Shown here one piece after another: positions 1-7,917 of a DNA stretch of 41,544 bases; the stretch's first letter is position 1; each line of letters starts with the position of its first letter. The stretch covers positions 1 to 41,544 of the forward strand of contig JACRTB010000023.1 of the NCBI GenBank assembly GCA_014385025.1, written 5' to 3'. The stretch comes from Yanshouia hominis. Its GTDB lineage: Bacteria > Bacillota > Clostridia > Oscillospirales > Ruminococcaceae. The translations under genes were made by a program, and so were the position numbers. The notes below the pieces were generated by a model. The model made no database searches, was not told the DNA's origin, and was given only the letters and a program-made list of their open reading frames with translations.

Positions 1-55
1 CCACCATCTGCTTGAACGCGCCTGTGTATCTTTTGTTTGGTATTCCTTTCCGCAT
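1..55 (-). CDS. IS3-family transposase OrfA, N-terminal fragment
   Basis: The minus-strand frame from the ATG at 53-55 reads MRKGIPNKRYTGAFKQMV before the window ends. The lysine/arginine-rich start followed by YTGxFKQxxV is how the helix-turn-helix OrfA proteins of IS3-family elements begin. OrfA normally binds the terminal repeats and is joined by a programmed frameshift to the DDE-type OrfB. Neither the rest of OrfA nor OrfB is visible. The truncation is simply the window edge. Confidence 0.7.
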   Translation of the reverse strand, partial: MRKGIPNKRYTGAFKQMV

Positions 56-61
56 AATAAA

Positions 62-114
62 GCACCCCATTTCTTAGTGCAAGTATATCATACTTGTCTA
101 ACAAATGGGGTGCA
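62..114. repeat. nested inverted repeats in the IS left end
   Basis: An 11-bp inverted repeat (GCACCCCATTT at 62-72 and its complement at 104-114) encloses a second 7-bp one (CAAGTAT at 79-85, ATACTTG at 90-96). The pair sits between the IS terminus and the OrfA start. A structure there could bind transposase or block read-through into the transposase gene from outside. That role is inferred from position only. Confidence 0.6.
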
Positions 115-203
115 GTTCAGGTCCGCTGCGGTGTTTCCCAGCGGTTTTTCGGCATATCCGAACGGCAAAACGATTATATATTGTATAAAGTGTGGTGATG
201 CCG

Positions 204-533
204 ATGGAGGAGGAGCGGACCGGGGAACATGCCGCCGGACAGAAGGAGGAATGCAGTGCAGGCACCCAGAATACACAGTCGGCGGAACAGCAGGGGCAGG
301 GCAGCCAGGGCACAGGAAAGAACGGATGCTGCGGAAACAGCGTCGTGGCTTATCCACAGGATGTTGTGCTTGCTGCAACCAGCCTCGCACTCGCTCTGTC
401 AAAGGGCAGGAGCCAATATGAAATCGAAACGCTGATCAACCTTTTTTCGCTGACCACAAATAACCTGCAGGCCATTTTGGCGCAAATCCTGATCAACAAA
501 AAGGTGCAGGATTATCTGGAAACACCGCTGTAA
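204..533 (+). CDS. small conserved-looking protein of unknown function
   Basis: I do not recognise this family. The product is about 109 residues with two parts. The first 45 or so residues are polar, rich in Glu, Gln, Gly and Thr, and likely disordered, ending in a Gly-Cys-Cys-Gly stretch. The remaining 60 residues read as amphipathic helices (YPQDVVLAATSLALALSKG, then EIETLINLFSLTTNNLQAIL) and look like the folded part. The start is uncertain: GTG 192, ATG 198 and ATG 204 are all in frame and none has a good ribosome site. The gene lies 36 bases before the ferritin-like gene on the same strand, so the two are probably co-transcribed. Its promoter region abuts the IS end at 119. Confidence 0.55.
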   Translation: MEEERTGEHAAGQKEECSAGTQNTQSAEQQGQGSQGTGKNGCCGNSVVAYPQDVVLAATSLALALSKGRSQYEIETLINLFSLTTNNLQAILAQILINKKVQDYLETPL

Positions 534-569
534 AACACGAAATTCTGTTATGATAAAGGAGGAAGCGCC

Positions 570-1187
570 ATGCATGACCGCGATGGCGGGAAATTCCTGC
601 CGCTTGACCCCGACAGCATGCCGCTGAATGGCCGAAGCCCGGGGCGGGAAACGGAGCGGCGCCATTCTCATGGATACCCGCCCAAGTCTTATCCGATCGC
701 GGCCGCACAGACAAAGAACCAGCAGTATGTACGAATGATCAGAAATGCATACTGCGGATCCGGATGCTCGGAATTGGACGCGGTGATGCAGTATTTTTAC
801 CACTCGCTGATTTTACGGGAATGCACGCCGCAGGTTTCCCGGGAAATTTCGAATATTGCCATCTGCGAAATGCACCATCTCGAGCTGTTGGGGCAGCTGC
901 TCTGTTCGATGGGCAGTGAACCGAAATTTTTCGCATCCCACTGCTTACCACACGGAATGCAGAATGTCTGGTGGTCGGCAAGGCCGGGGAGAATTGTGTA
1001 TGCCGGAGAACTCGGACCGGCGCTGCGCGCTGACATTCAATTGAAAACCGGAATCATCGAAAACTACCGCCGTATTGTCCGGGAGATCAGCGATTCCGGG
1101 ATCGTGCGGCTGCTCGAGAGAATTCTCCTTGATGAGGAAGAACATCTGCGAATCTTTACCGCGCTTTTACAGCGGTTTTGCGGATAA
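570..1187 (+). CDS. ferritin-like diiron (or dimanganese) protein
   Basis: The 205-residue product has a polar N-terminal tail of about 48 residues and then a four-helix ferritin-like domain. A full set of dimetal ligands can be read: E68 in helix A, E100 and H103 (ExxH) in helix B, E164 in helix C, and E189 and H192 (ExxH) in helix D. This is the pattern of the ferritin/rubrerythrin/manganese-catalase superfamily. Substrate and activity cannot be read from it; peroxide removal or a spore-coat role (as for CotJC) are possibilities. AAAGGAGG sits just upstream of the ATG. It shares a strand and tight spacing with the small unknown gene before it and the M23 gene after it. Confidence 0.7.
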   Translation: MHDRDGGKFLPLDPDSMPLNGRSPGRETERRHSHGYPPKSYPIAAAQTKNQQYVRMIRNAYCGSGCSELDAVMQYFYHSLILRECTPQVSREISNIAICEMHHLELLGQLLCSMGSEPKFFASHCLPHGMQNVWWSARPGRIVYAGELGPALRADIQLKTGIIENYRRIVREISDSGIVRLLERILLDEEEHLRIFTALLQRFCG

Positions 1188-1230
1188 ACTAAGAAGGATC
1201 AAAAGAACGGAAGAAAAAGGAGGGTAAGAG

Positions 1231-2247
1231 GTGAAGATTCGCTGGCTTCTGTCGGCAGTAGCGGCTTTTTCGCTGCTGGCCTATTTGGGCATCTGGGGTT
1301 ATTCGCTGATGTTCGACAACGACAAAGCGGGAGATCCTCTGATGGAACCCTCCGCGGAGAGCATCCCGGAACCGGAGCCGGCACCGCTGCCGCCGCCCGG
1401 AATGAGGGCCGTCCCGCCGGATTCCGAGCCGGTGTCCGACTCTGATGAGGATATGGTGCGCAGGCTGGGGTTTGAGCTTTCGGGAACAACGGTGGATCCG
1501 GGCGGATTCCTCGTGCTTTCGGCTTATGGAATCGAAGCTCCCGAGATAATTACGGTCAGCAATCCCTTTGGTGTCAAGCTGCATTTCTACCAGGTAGAGG
1601 ATCATCTGTCAGCGCTGCTGCCGGTCAAATTTACCTTCGATCCGGGGCGCTACCTGCTGTCGGTTGAGGGCGGCGGCTATCAGGAAAGTTTTACCATTAC
1701 GGTGCGGGACAGAGATTTTCCGACGCAGGAGCTCACTGTTGAACAATCGACCGTCGATTCGACCATTCATAACGAAAGTGCCAATACCGAATATTTTTCC
1801 CGGGTTCAGCCGGTCAAATTCGAAGCGGTTGACCGGCCGCTGTGGAGCGACGCCTTTCTTCTGCCGGTGGACGGCAGCCTGACCTCCGCCTTTGGCTTTC
1901 AGCGGATTGTCAACGGAGTTCCGGGAGAACGTCACGGTGGGATCGATCTGGCGGCAGAAACAGGTACGCCGGTGCTGGCGGCAAATAGCGGAAAGGTGCT
2001 TTTTGCAGACTTTGTTGCTCTGACTGGAAATACCGTCTGCATCGAGCACGGCCTTGGTCTGAAAAGCTGGTACTACCACATGGATTCGCTCAACGTGACG
2101 GAGGGGGAGACTGTCGGGCGCGGGCAGCAGATCGGCTCGGTCGGTTCCACCGGCTTTTCAACCGGACCGCATCTTCACTTTGCCATATCGGTTTGGAATA
2201 TCTACGTTGATCCGCAGCTTCTGCTGAATGCGGAACTAAAGGTATAA
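1231..2247 (+). CDS. membrane-anchored M23 (LytM) family metallopeptidase
   Basis: A single N-terminal membrane segment (residues 5-26) is followed by a proline- and glutamate-rich linker (about 38-65). A beta-rich region without a recognised domain follows (about 75-180), then a C-terminal M23 domain. The zinc site looks intact: H235 and D239 in HGGID, H283 in YYHMD, and H314/H316 in HLHF. Such enzymes cut peptidoglycan cross-bridges outside the membrane. The start is GTG with AAGGAGGG upstream. The TM-linker-LytM architecture resembles SpoIIQ, and SpoIIIAH, the known SpoIIQ partner, is encoded at 24.5 kb. That does not prove orthology, because the extra beta-rich part is unusual and other spore or vegetative M23 proteins share the layout. 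Confidence 0.85.
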   Translation: MKIRWLLSAVAAFSLLAYLGIWGYSLMFDNDKAGDPLMEPSAESIPEPEPAPLPPPGMRAVPPDSEPVSDSDEDMVRRLGFELSGTTVDPGGFLVLSAYGIEAPEIITVSNPFGVKLHFYQVEDHLSALLPVKFTFDPGRYLLSVEGGGYQESFTITVRDRDFPTQELTVEQSTVDSTIHNESANTEYFSRVQPVKFEAVDRPLWSDAFLLPVDGSLTSAFGFQRIVNGVPGERHGGIDLAAETGTPVLAANSGKVLFADFVALTGNTVCIEHGLGLKSWYYHMDSLNVTEGETVGRGQQIGSVGSTGFSTGPHLHFAISVWNIYVDPQLLLNAELKV

Positions 2248-2285
2248 AAACGGCCTTTGCATCACTCTTTTGAGATGCAAAGGCC
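2246..2285 (-). terminator. terminator between convergent genes
   Basis: A perfect 12-bp stem (GGCCTTTGCATC at 2252-2263 with 2274-2285) has a 10-base loop. On the minus strand it is followed by GTTTTTA, so it most clearly ends the minus-strand operon finishing at 2305. It can also form in the transcript of the M23 gene, but the plus side lacks a clear T-run. Confidence 0.8.
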
Positions 2286-2304
2286 ATCTGCTTTACAGAA
2301 AAAT

Positions 2305-2508
2305 CTAATCTTTTTTTCGCAGTTTGCTCTTATTTCCCTTTTCATCAACGAGATAAGTGTTATCAAGCTGGGCGACCAGACTTCTGCGGTAACTTTCAAT
2401 ATATTCACGCCTCAGGGCGGCGCGCTCCGACAGTTCTTCTTCGGTCAGACCGGTTGTTTTGGCTTTCTGAGCCAGCTCGTTGATTCGGTCAATCTTTTTT
2501 TGTTCCAA
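2305..2508 (-). CDS. DUF896 (UPF0291, YnzC-like) small protein
   Basis: The 67-residue product matches the DUF896 pattern: a short helical hairpin with RINELAxKAKTxGLTEEE followed by RAALRREYIESYRRS. The tail is basic (KSKLRKKD). The Bacillus subtilis member YnzC lies in an SOS-regulated operon, but its molecular role is not established. The start is a TTG with GAAAGGAAG about nine bases upstream, because no in-frame ATG exists before the conserved region. It is the last gene of the minus-strand operon, 77 bases after prmC, and is followed by the terminator at 2246-2285. Confidence 0.85.
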   Translation of the reverse strand: MEQKKIDRINELAQKAKTTGLTEEELSERAALRREYIESYRRSLVAQLDNTYLVDEKGNKSKLRKKD

Positions 2509-2585
2509 AAGGCCGTCTTCCTTTCATCGTAGGTTCTTGTCGGAAGCGGATGCCATACCAGCGTTCCGCCGCATGAAGAAAAGCA

Positions 2586-3422
2586 TCAGGGACGGCGGGC
2601 AATTACACAGCGATCAATCCCTGCGAGATCTTTTCGAAGGGAGATTTCCCGGTATCCGGCCGCGCGCAGAATTTCACAGATCTGCTGTGCCTGGGTATAC
2701 CCTGCTTCAAAGATCAGGAGACCGTTTCGTTTGAGATGCGCAGGGGCATCTGCTGAGATCGCGCGATAAAAACGGAGGCCGTCCGGCCCGCCGTCAAGGG
2801 CCATCCGCGGCTCACAGCGCACCTGCTCCGGGATTTCGGTCAGCTCCTGCTCGGTGAGATAGGGCGGGTTGGAAATCAGCAGATCAAGGGGCGGCAAAGC
2901 GGACAGCGAAGAGTCGTCGAGGACATCCGCCTCGATGATACGCACCCGTTCTCCGCCCGCTGCTGCATCGACATTGGCATACAGATAGGGGAGGGCCTGT
3001 GCCGAAAGTTCGACGGCATAGACCTCGGCATCCGGCAGAAAGCGGGCGAGCGCCAACGAAATCGCGCCGCTGCCGGCGCAGTAGTCTGCGATGATCGGAT
3101 GCTCTATTCCGCTCAAAAGCTCAAGGGCCGCGTCAACCAGAGTCTCGGTATCCGGCCGGGGAATCAGAACTCCCTCGCCGATTTTGAGAGGAATGGAATA
3201 AAATTCCCATTCGCCGAGCAGATATTGCAGTGGATAACCCTCCGCAAGCCTGCGCACCTTCTGCTGAAAGATAAAGGCCTCCTCTGCCGAAACCTCCGCC
3301 TCAGAGCGCTGCATCTGTCCCGAGGGAGAAAACTGTGCGTGAAAGAGCTGCGAAAGGTCAAAATCGGCGGTGTCGTTGGTCAGCTTTCGGCGGCATTGCC
3401 GGTAAAGTTGGGCATAGGTCAT
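2586..3422 (-). CDS. prmC: peptide chain release factor N5-glutamine methyltransferase PrmC
   Basis: PrmC (HemK) transfers a methyl group from S-adenosylmethionine to the glutamine of the GGQ loop of release factors, which raises peptide release. The 278-residue product has the family layout. An N-terminal helical domain carries PLQYLLG (residues 64-70). A Rossmann methyltransferase domain follows with motif I DYCAGSGAIS (113-122) and the catalytic NPPY at 185-188. The target RF1 is encoded at 13173 on the other strand, not next door as in many Firmicutes. The gene follows the DUF1385 gene with only three bases between stop and start, and AGGTGG precedes the ATG. Confidence 0.95.
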   Translation of the reverse strand: MTYAQLYRQCRRKLTNDTADFDLSQLFHAQFSPSGQMQRSEAEVSAEEAFIFQQKVRRLAEGYPLQYLLGEWEFYSIPLKIGEGVLIPRPDTETLVDAALELLSGIEHPIIADYCAGSGAISLALARFLPDAEVYAVELSAQALPYLYANVDAAAGGERVRIIEADVLDDSSLSALPPLDLLISNPPYLTEQELTEIPEQVRCEPRMALDGGPDGLRFYRAISADAPAHLKRNGLLIFEAGYTQAQQICEILRAAGYREISLRKDLAGIDRCVIARRP

Positions 3423-3425
3423 CGG

Positions 3426-4358
3426 TTACCACCTGTCTTCGTCTTGATTTTCGGGGATGCAGGGCTTCATTGCCGCAATGGCAATTTCCAACTGTGTGGA
3501 ATCAGGTTCGCGGGTTGTCAGACGCTGAAGCCAAAGCCCCGGAGCCGAAATAAAGCGGGTGCAAAAATTGTTATAACGTCCGGCCAGTTTAATGATTTCA
3601 TAGGCAATTCCCACAACCAGCGGCAGGCAGATCAGTTTCAGCGCGATCCGCACCGCAAGATTGTCCCATGAAACGAGCGAAAAGACCAGCACCGACACGA
3701 TGATAACGATCAGAATGAAGCTGGTTCCGCAGCGGGGATGGAAGCGGGTATATTTTGCGGCATTTTCAGGGGTCAGCTCGTCGCCCGCCTCATAACAGGC
3801 GATGGTTTTGTGTTCGGCCCCATGATATTCAAAGACCCGCCGAATATCAGACATACGGCTGATAGCAAAAAGATAGAGGATAAAGATGCCGATTTTGACG
3901 GCCGCCTCAATCAGGGAAAGAAGCAGCGGCAATACAATTACCCTGCGGATCTGTCCGATCAGCAGGGTGGGGAGCACCATGAAAAGCAGGATCGCCAGCG
4001 CCATGCCGAGGACCATCGCCACCCCGCCGAACACCTTCGAAAGGTTTTCTCCAAAGAGGTCAAGGAGTTTCTTTTCGAAACCGGACGGCTCTTCCGATTC
4101 CAGACCCGCGATATCCGCCGATTTCATCAGGCATTTATAGCTGTCCTTCATGCTGTCGATAAAGTTAAAGACGCCGCGGATAATGGGGGTCGTTTTGTAC
4201 CAGGGGCGCTCTGCCGGAAGCTCCCAGTCGCTGAGATCAATGGAACCATCCGGCTTGCGGACCGCCATCGCCATCCGGCGAGGGCCGCGCATCATAACTC
4301 CCTCAATCAGTGCGGAGCCGCCGATGGAGGTTTTTTTCTGGTTGTTGGTGTTGCTCAA
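3426..4358 (-). CDS. DUF1385 membrane protein (YqhQ family)
   Basis: The 310-residue product begins with the family signature around GGSALIEGVMMRGP (residues 13-26). It has hydrophobic stretches at roughly 110-140, 143-165, 214-230 and 240-260, and the FHPRCGTSF motif typical of DUF1385. The biochemical role is unknown. The family often sits beside prmC in Firmicutes, as here. The start is a TTG whose bases overlap the TGA of the histidine kinase gene, with GGGAGG about ten bases upstream, so the two genes are probably translationally coupled. Confidence 0.9.
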   Translation of the reverse strand: MSNTNNQKKTSIGGSALIEGVMMRGPRRMAMAVRKPDGSIDLSDWELPAERPWYKTTPIIRGVFNFIDSMKDSYKCLMKSADIAGLESEEPSGFEKKLLDLFGENLSKVFGGVAMVLGMALAILLFMVLPTLLIGQIRRVIVLPLLLSLIEAAVKIGIFILYLFAISRMSDIRRVFEYHGAEHKTIACYEAGDELTPENAAKYTRFHPRCGTSFILIVIIVSVLVFSLVSWDNLAVRIALKLICLPLVVGIAYEIIKLAGRYNNFCTRFISAPGLWLQRLTTREPDSTQLEIAIAAMKPCIPENQDEDRW

Positions 4359-5815
4359 TTCTTTTGTTCCTCCCCGCCCTTGCCGGGCGTCTGTTGTGCT
4401 TGCTGCCAGATCTCATACCGGCGGACATTCGGGATGCGGATGGTGACGGTGGTTCCTTCGCCGAGCGTTGACTGTACGTCGATGCTCCCCCCGAAGGAGG
4501 AGACAAGCTCATCCGCCACCGCCAGCCCAATCCCAGAACCCCGCCGGGTCAGGTTGGCCTTGTAAAACTTCTGCTTGATCTTCGGAAGATCCTCCGGACT
4601 GATTCCGCAGCCGGTATCGGAAACCGAAACCACAAAGTAATCTCCTTCCGCGGCAGCGAGAATGCGAATTTTACCGCCCGCGTCGGAGTATTTGATCGCG
4701 TTGTCGATAATATTGATAAAGACCTGCCGCAGGCGGTTTTTATCCGCCATAACAATCGCGGCTTCCAGCCGCTCCTCATACTGAAAATCGAGCTGTTCGC
4801 GCCGCGCCTTTTCGGTATACATCAGCACCGCTTCCTCCAGCTCGGCGAGAAGGTCAATCTTTTCGATAATCAGCTTGAGCCTGCCCGACTGCATCCGGGA
4901 GAAATCGAGCAGCTCCTCCACCATCAGAGAGAGCCGGTCGGTTTCGCTGATGATGACCCGCATTCCCTTTTGAATCGTCTCGCGGTCATCCCCCGCGTCA
5001 AGGATCGTTTCGCTCCAACCCTTAATGGCGGTCAGCGGGGTGCGCAGCTCATGGGAAACCGAGGAGATAAACTCGTTTTTCATCTTGTCGGTGTTGCCGA
5101 GCTCCTCCGCCATATAATTGATCGCCTCGCAGAGGTCGCCAATTTCATCGTCATTTTTCTTTTCCAGCCGGGTGCTGAAATTTCCATGGGCAATTTTGCG
5201 GGCGGTCTTTCCGATCTCGCCGACCGGAATCACAATCGAACTGATAAAGTAGGAACCGGAAAGCAGCATGAAGAAAATAATGGCGATCCCGGCCAGCACT
5301 GCCATTGTGACAACGGTATAGATCAACCCGTCCACCTTGGTCAGGGAAGCGACCAGCCGTACCGCGACGAGAGATTCGTCATTGACCGGAGCGATGCTGG
5401 AAATGGCAATGATCTTTTCACCGCCAAGCTCGCCCTGAAAGCTGCCCATTCGGTCGGGGGAGGCAAGAGCCGCCTCAAAATCGGGCATCTCAATCTTCTC
5501 ATTGACCGCAAAGCCCGACGAGGTGGAGGTGACGTTTCCATAGGCGTCGACCGCCATCAGCTCCATCCGGTCGCGCAGTTCAAAATTTTCCACCAGATTG
5601 CGGACCTCCCGCTGATAATCAGTTGAGGGGTCCTCGGCATACTTTGCGAGCAGGGTATTGACGGTATTGGCCTGTGATAAGAGCGTCTGCTGTGCCGAAG
5701 AATAGTAGAAGGTCCGCACCACGGTCCAAACGGCGATTTCAACAATGACAAGGATGACCAGAATAACCCCGAGGCTGCCGGTCAGCCATCGCTGGGTGAT
5801 CTTTTTCTGCGCCAT
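4355..5815 (-). CDS. membrane sensor histidine kinase (HAMP-HisKA-HATPase)
   Basis: The 486-residue sensor has a membrane segment at about 13-33, an extracytoplasmic sensing region at 34-163 and a second membrane segment at 164-187. A HAMP linker follows to about 240. The dimerisation domain carries the phospho-accepting H255 in SVSHELRTPL. In the ATP-binding domain the N box (N372), G1 box DTGCG (400-404) and G2 box GSGIGLAV (from 427) can be read. It should autophosphorylate and pass the phosphate to the regulator encoded 37 bases upstream. Within the two-component families it resembles PhoR/WalK-type kinases but lacks an obvious PAS domain. The signal is unknown. AAGGAGG precedes the ATG. 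Confidence 0.93.
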   Translation of the reverse strand: MAQKKITQRWLTGSLGVILVILVIVEIAVWTVVRTFYYSSAQQTLLSQANTVNTLLAKYAEDPSTDYQREVRNLVENFELRDRMELMAVDAYGNVTSTSSGFAVNEKIEMPDFEAALASPDRMGSFQGELGGEKIIAISSIAPVNDESLVAVRLVASLTKVDGLIYTVVTMAVLAGIAIIFFMLLSGSYFISSIVIPVGEIGKTARKIAHGNFSTRLEKKNDDEIGDLCEAINYMAEELGNTDKMKNEFISSVSHELRTPLTAIKGWSETILDAGDDRETIQKGMRVIISETDRLSLMVEELLDFSRMQSGRLKLIIEKIDLLAELEEAVLMYTEKARREQLDFQYEERLEAAIVMADKNRLRQVFINIIDNAIKYSDAGGKIRILAAAEGDYFVVSVSDTGCGISPEDLPKIKQKFYKANLTRRGSGIGLAVADELVSSFGGSIDVQSTLGEGTTVTIRIPNVRRYEIWQQAQQTPGKGGEEQKN

Positions 5816-5852
5816 GGGGCTTCCTCCTTATCTTTGGGATGTGCCAAAGGAA

Positions 5853-6545
5853 TCAGGGCATCCACTTGTAGCCGAAGCCCCAGACGGTGGTGACATAGCG
5901 CGGATTGGACGGATCATCTTCCACCTTCATCCGCAGGCGGCGGATGTTGACATCGACGATCTTGATGTCTCCGAAGTAGTCGTCCCCCCAGACAGCCGAC
6001 AGAATCTGACTGCGCTCCAGAGCCGTTTCCGGATTCTGCATAAACAGCTCCATGATCTGAAACTCAACCTGAGTCAGATCGAGCGGCTGGCCGTTCTTGG
6101 TGACGGTATGACTTTTGAGATTGAGAACAAACGGTCCTGAGACGGTCTCGTTGGTGGGCTGGGGAGGGGCGGCCATCGAAACGCGGCGGTGCAGCGCGTC
6201 AACCCGGGCGGTCAGCTCAGAAGGGGAAAACGGTTTGGTGATATAGTCGTCCGCACCGAGCATCAGGCCGTTGACCTTGTCCATCTCCTGGCTTTTGGCG
6301 GTGAGCATCACAATGCCCAGCGTCGAGGAACGCTCGCGCAGCTTCTTGCAGACCGAAAAGCCGTCGAGACCGGGCATCATTACATCAAGAATCACAACGT
6401 CGAACGGTTCTTCCGCGTTGTCATAGGCTGTGATGGCGTCGAGACCGTTGTCAACATCAGTGACCTTGTAGCCGGCCCGCTTGAGGTTGATTACCACAAA
6501 GTCGCGGATGGCTTCCTCATCTTCGGCAATCAGGATGTTTTTCAT
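5853..6545 (-). CDS. OmpR/PhoB-family response regulator
   Basis: The receiver domain (about residues 1-118) has the acidic pair E8/D9, the phospho-acceptor D54 in VILDVMMPG, T82 and K104 in ITKPF. The C-terminal winged-helix DNA-binding domain (about 130-230) contains LTQVEFQIMELF and ends with the usual VWGFGYKW. It is the partner of the kinase gene just downstream. AAAGGAG precedes the ATG. Target genes cannot be read from the window, though the operon also carries a lipoprotein and a nitroreductase that could be part of the response. Confidence 0.95.
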   Translation of the reverse strand: MKNILIAEDEEAIRDFVVINLKRAGYKVTDVDNGLDAITAYDNAEEPFDVVILDVMMPGLDGFSVCKKLRERSSTLGIVMLTAKSQEMDKVNGLMLGADDYITKPFSPSELTARVDALHRRVSMAAPPQPTNETVSGPFVLNLKSHTVTKNGQPLDLTQVEFQIMELFMQNPETALERSQILSAVWGDDYFGDIKIVDVNIRRLRMKVEDDPSNPRYVTTVWGFGYKWMP

Positions 6546-6588
6546 ATGCAGGCTCCTTTCTCACCGCGGGGCGGTGGGTGGCGTTTAC

Positions 6589-7899
6589 TCAATCGAGCAG
6601 AGCGAAGAGGTTCTCCGCCTGTTCGTAGCTGATCGAATAGCCCGGATAATTTCCATCGGGGATATGGATTTCATAGCTGTTGACCCCTTTGGTGGCAACG
6701 GTCCGGTATTCGGCGGTTTCAAATTTGTCCTGGTAGTCGGAAGGGGAAGTGACCCGAATCCGCAGCAGTTCGGTGACCGAGCGGTCGAGGTCCTCGCGGT
6801 AGAGGACAAAGCGCCATTCCCCCGTATCAGACTGGCGGCGGACGGTCACCGCGTTCACCCAGCTTTCCGGGAGGATAAAACGGTAGCCGTTCGAAAAATT
6901 GACCGCCATTGAGGCAACCGTTTGCAGGCTGCCGTCGATAATACTTTTATACTGGGTGAGATAGAGGGCGTCCCGCTCGTTGGATTTTTCATAGCCGGGC
7001 ATTCTGCGCACCACCGGCAGATCAATCTGACCGTCCTGGTTGATATCTCTGCAGTAGAGGGTGGGGGTGGGGCGATCAAAGGATTCGTAAATGCCGAGTT
7101 CCTCGCCGGGCAGCTCCTCGATGATCGATTTTTGTGTGTCAAGAGCGGCGATGCGGGTTGTCATCCCGTCGTTGCCCAGATAGATATCGGCACAGATGGC
7201 GGTGAGTCCCGAGGTGAGCTGTCCGCAGACCAACTGTGCATAGCCGGTCATCGACGAGGGCATCTGTACCTCGCTGGTCCGCACGATCCGCCCGGAACGG
7301 TATTTCACCAGCGACATCACCGGTGTGCGGCTTCCGCCCACCGTGCAGAGCACGATTTCGGAAAGGCCATTGCGGTCAACATCCTGAATCAGGCATTCGT
7401 TATAGTTCCCTTCATATTGCAGTGAAACCGTTTCATCATAGTCGTAGACCTTGCAGAGCATGCTTTCCTGCCCGGCGACAATCCAGCCGACGATGATGTT
7501 GTTGTGGTCGGCCCGGTCCACCGGAGCAAAATCGATGAAGTCAATTTCCGCCCCCTCGCCGGGGAGCTCCTGACGGCTCTTCCAGACGCCGTCCTTCTGC
7601 ACAAGGATACTCATCCACGCGGAGGTCACCCCGTTGACGGTCAGCTCATAGAAGGCGATTGCTTCGTCCGTCCCGTCCCGATCGAGATCGGTCAGCACGC
7701 AGGCCGAAAGATAATCGCCCCGCCGGGGATATTTGAGCTTAAAGGAATTGGTGCCGACCGCCGTTTCGATAGCGTCATAAATCGCCGACTGTTCGGCAGT
7801 CAGGCGGGGCGGGGAAAGAAGCTCATCGACACGCAGCGAAACTCCGCTGCAGGAAGTCAGCAGCAGGGCCAGCAGGGCCGCTGTCAGGCGCAGTCGCAT
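6589..7899 (-). CDS. predicted lipoprotein with calcium-binding-type DxDxDG repeats
   Basis: The first 17 residues form a lipoprotein signal peptide ending in a lipobox (LTSC, lipidated C17). The mature protein of about 420 residues should therefore be tethered outside the membrane. At least three acidic loops (DLDRDGTDE, DVDRNGLSE, DINQDGQID) are like those of FG-GAP/VCBS-type repeats, which bind calcium in beta-propellers. I cannot name the family. It precedes the response regulator and kinase genes with a 43-base gap, so it may be an accessory sensor or an output of that system; this is inference from position. GGAGGG precedes the ATG. Confidence 0.75.
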   Translation of the reverse strand: MRLRLTAALLALLLTSCSGVSLRVDELLSPPRLTAEQSAIYDAIETAVGTNSFKLKYPRRGDYLSACVLTDLDRDGTDEAIAFYELTVNGVTSAWMSILVQKDGVWKSRQELPGEGAEIDFIDFAPVDRADHNNIIVGWIVAGQESMLCKVYDYDETVSLQYEGNYNECLIQDVDRNGLSEIVLCTVGGSRTPVMSLVKYRSGRIVRTSEVQMPSSMTGYAQLVCGQLTSGLTAICADIYLGNDGMTTRIAALDTQKSIIEELPGEELGIYESFDRPTPTLYCRDINQDGQIDLPVVRRMPGYEKSNERDALYLTQYKSIIDGSLQTVASMAVNFSNGYRFILPESWVNAVTVRRQSDTGEWRFVLYREDLDRSVTELLRIRVTSPSDYQDKFETAEYRTVATKGVNSYEIHIPDGNYPGYSISYEQAENLFALLD

Positions 7900-7917
7900 A
7901 GGGGGAATCCCTCCCGG

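Larger units (their letters stand above)
1..119 (-). mobile_element. IS3-family insertion sequence, left end (partial)
   Basis: Read on the minus strand the element begins at 119 with TGAACTGCACCCC, a terminus with the TG...CA ends usual for IS3-family elements. A transposase OrfA reading frame starts 64 bases further in and runs off the window. Only the terminus and the first 18 codons are present, so the subgroup (IS150-like is my guess) cannot be fixed. The element ends 84 bases before the first chromosomal gene on the plus strand. It may therefore have separated that gene from its original promoter. Confidence 0.75.
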
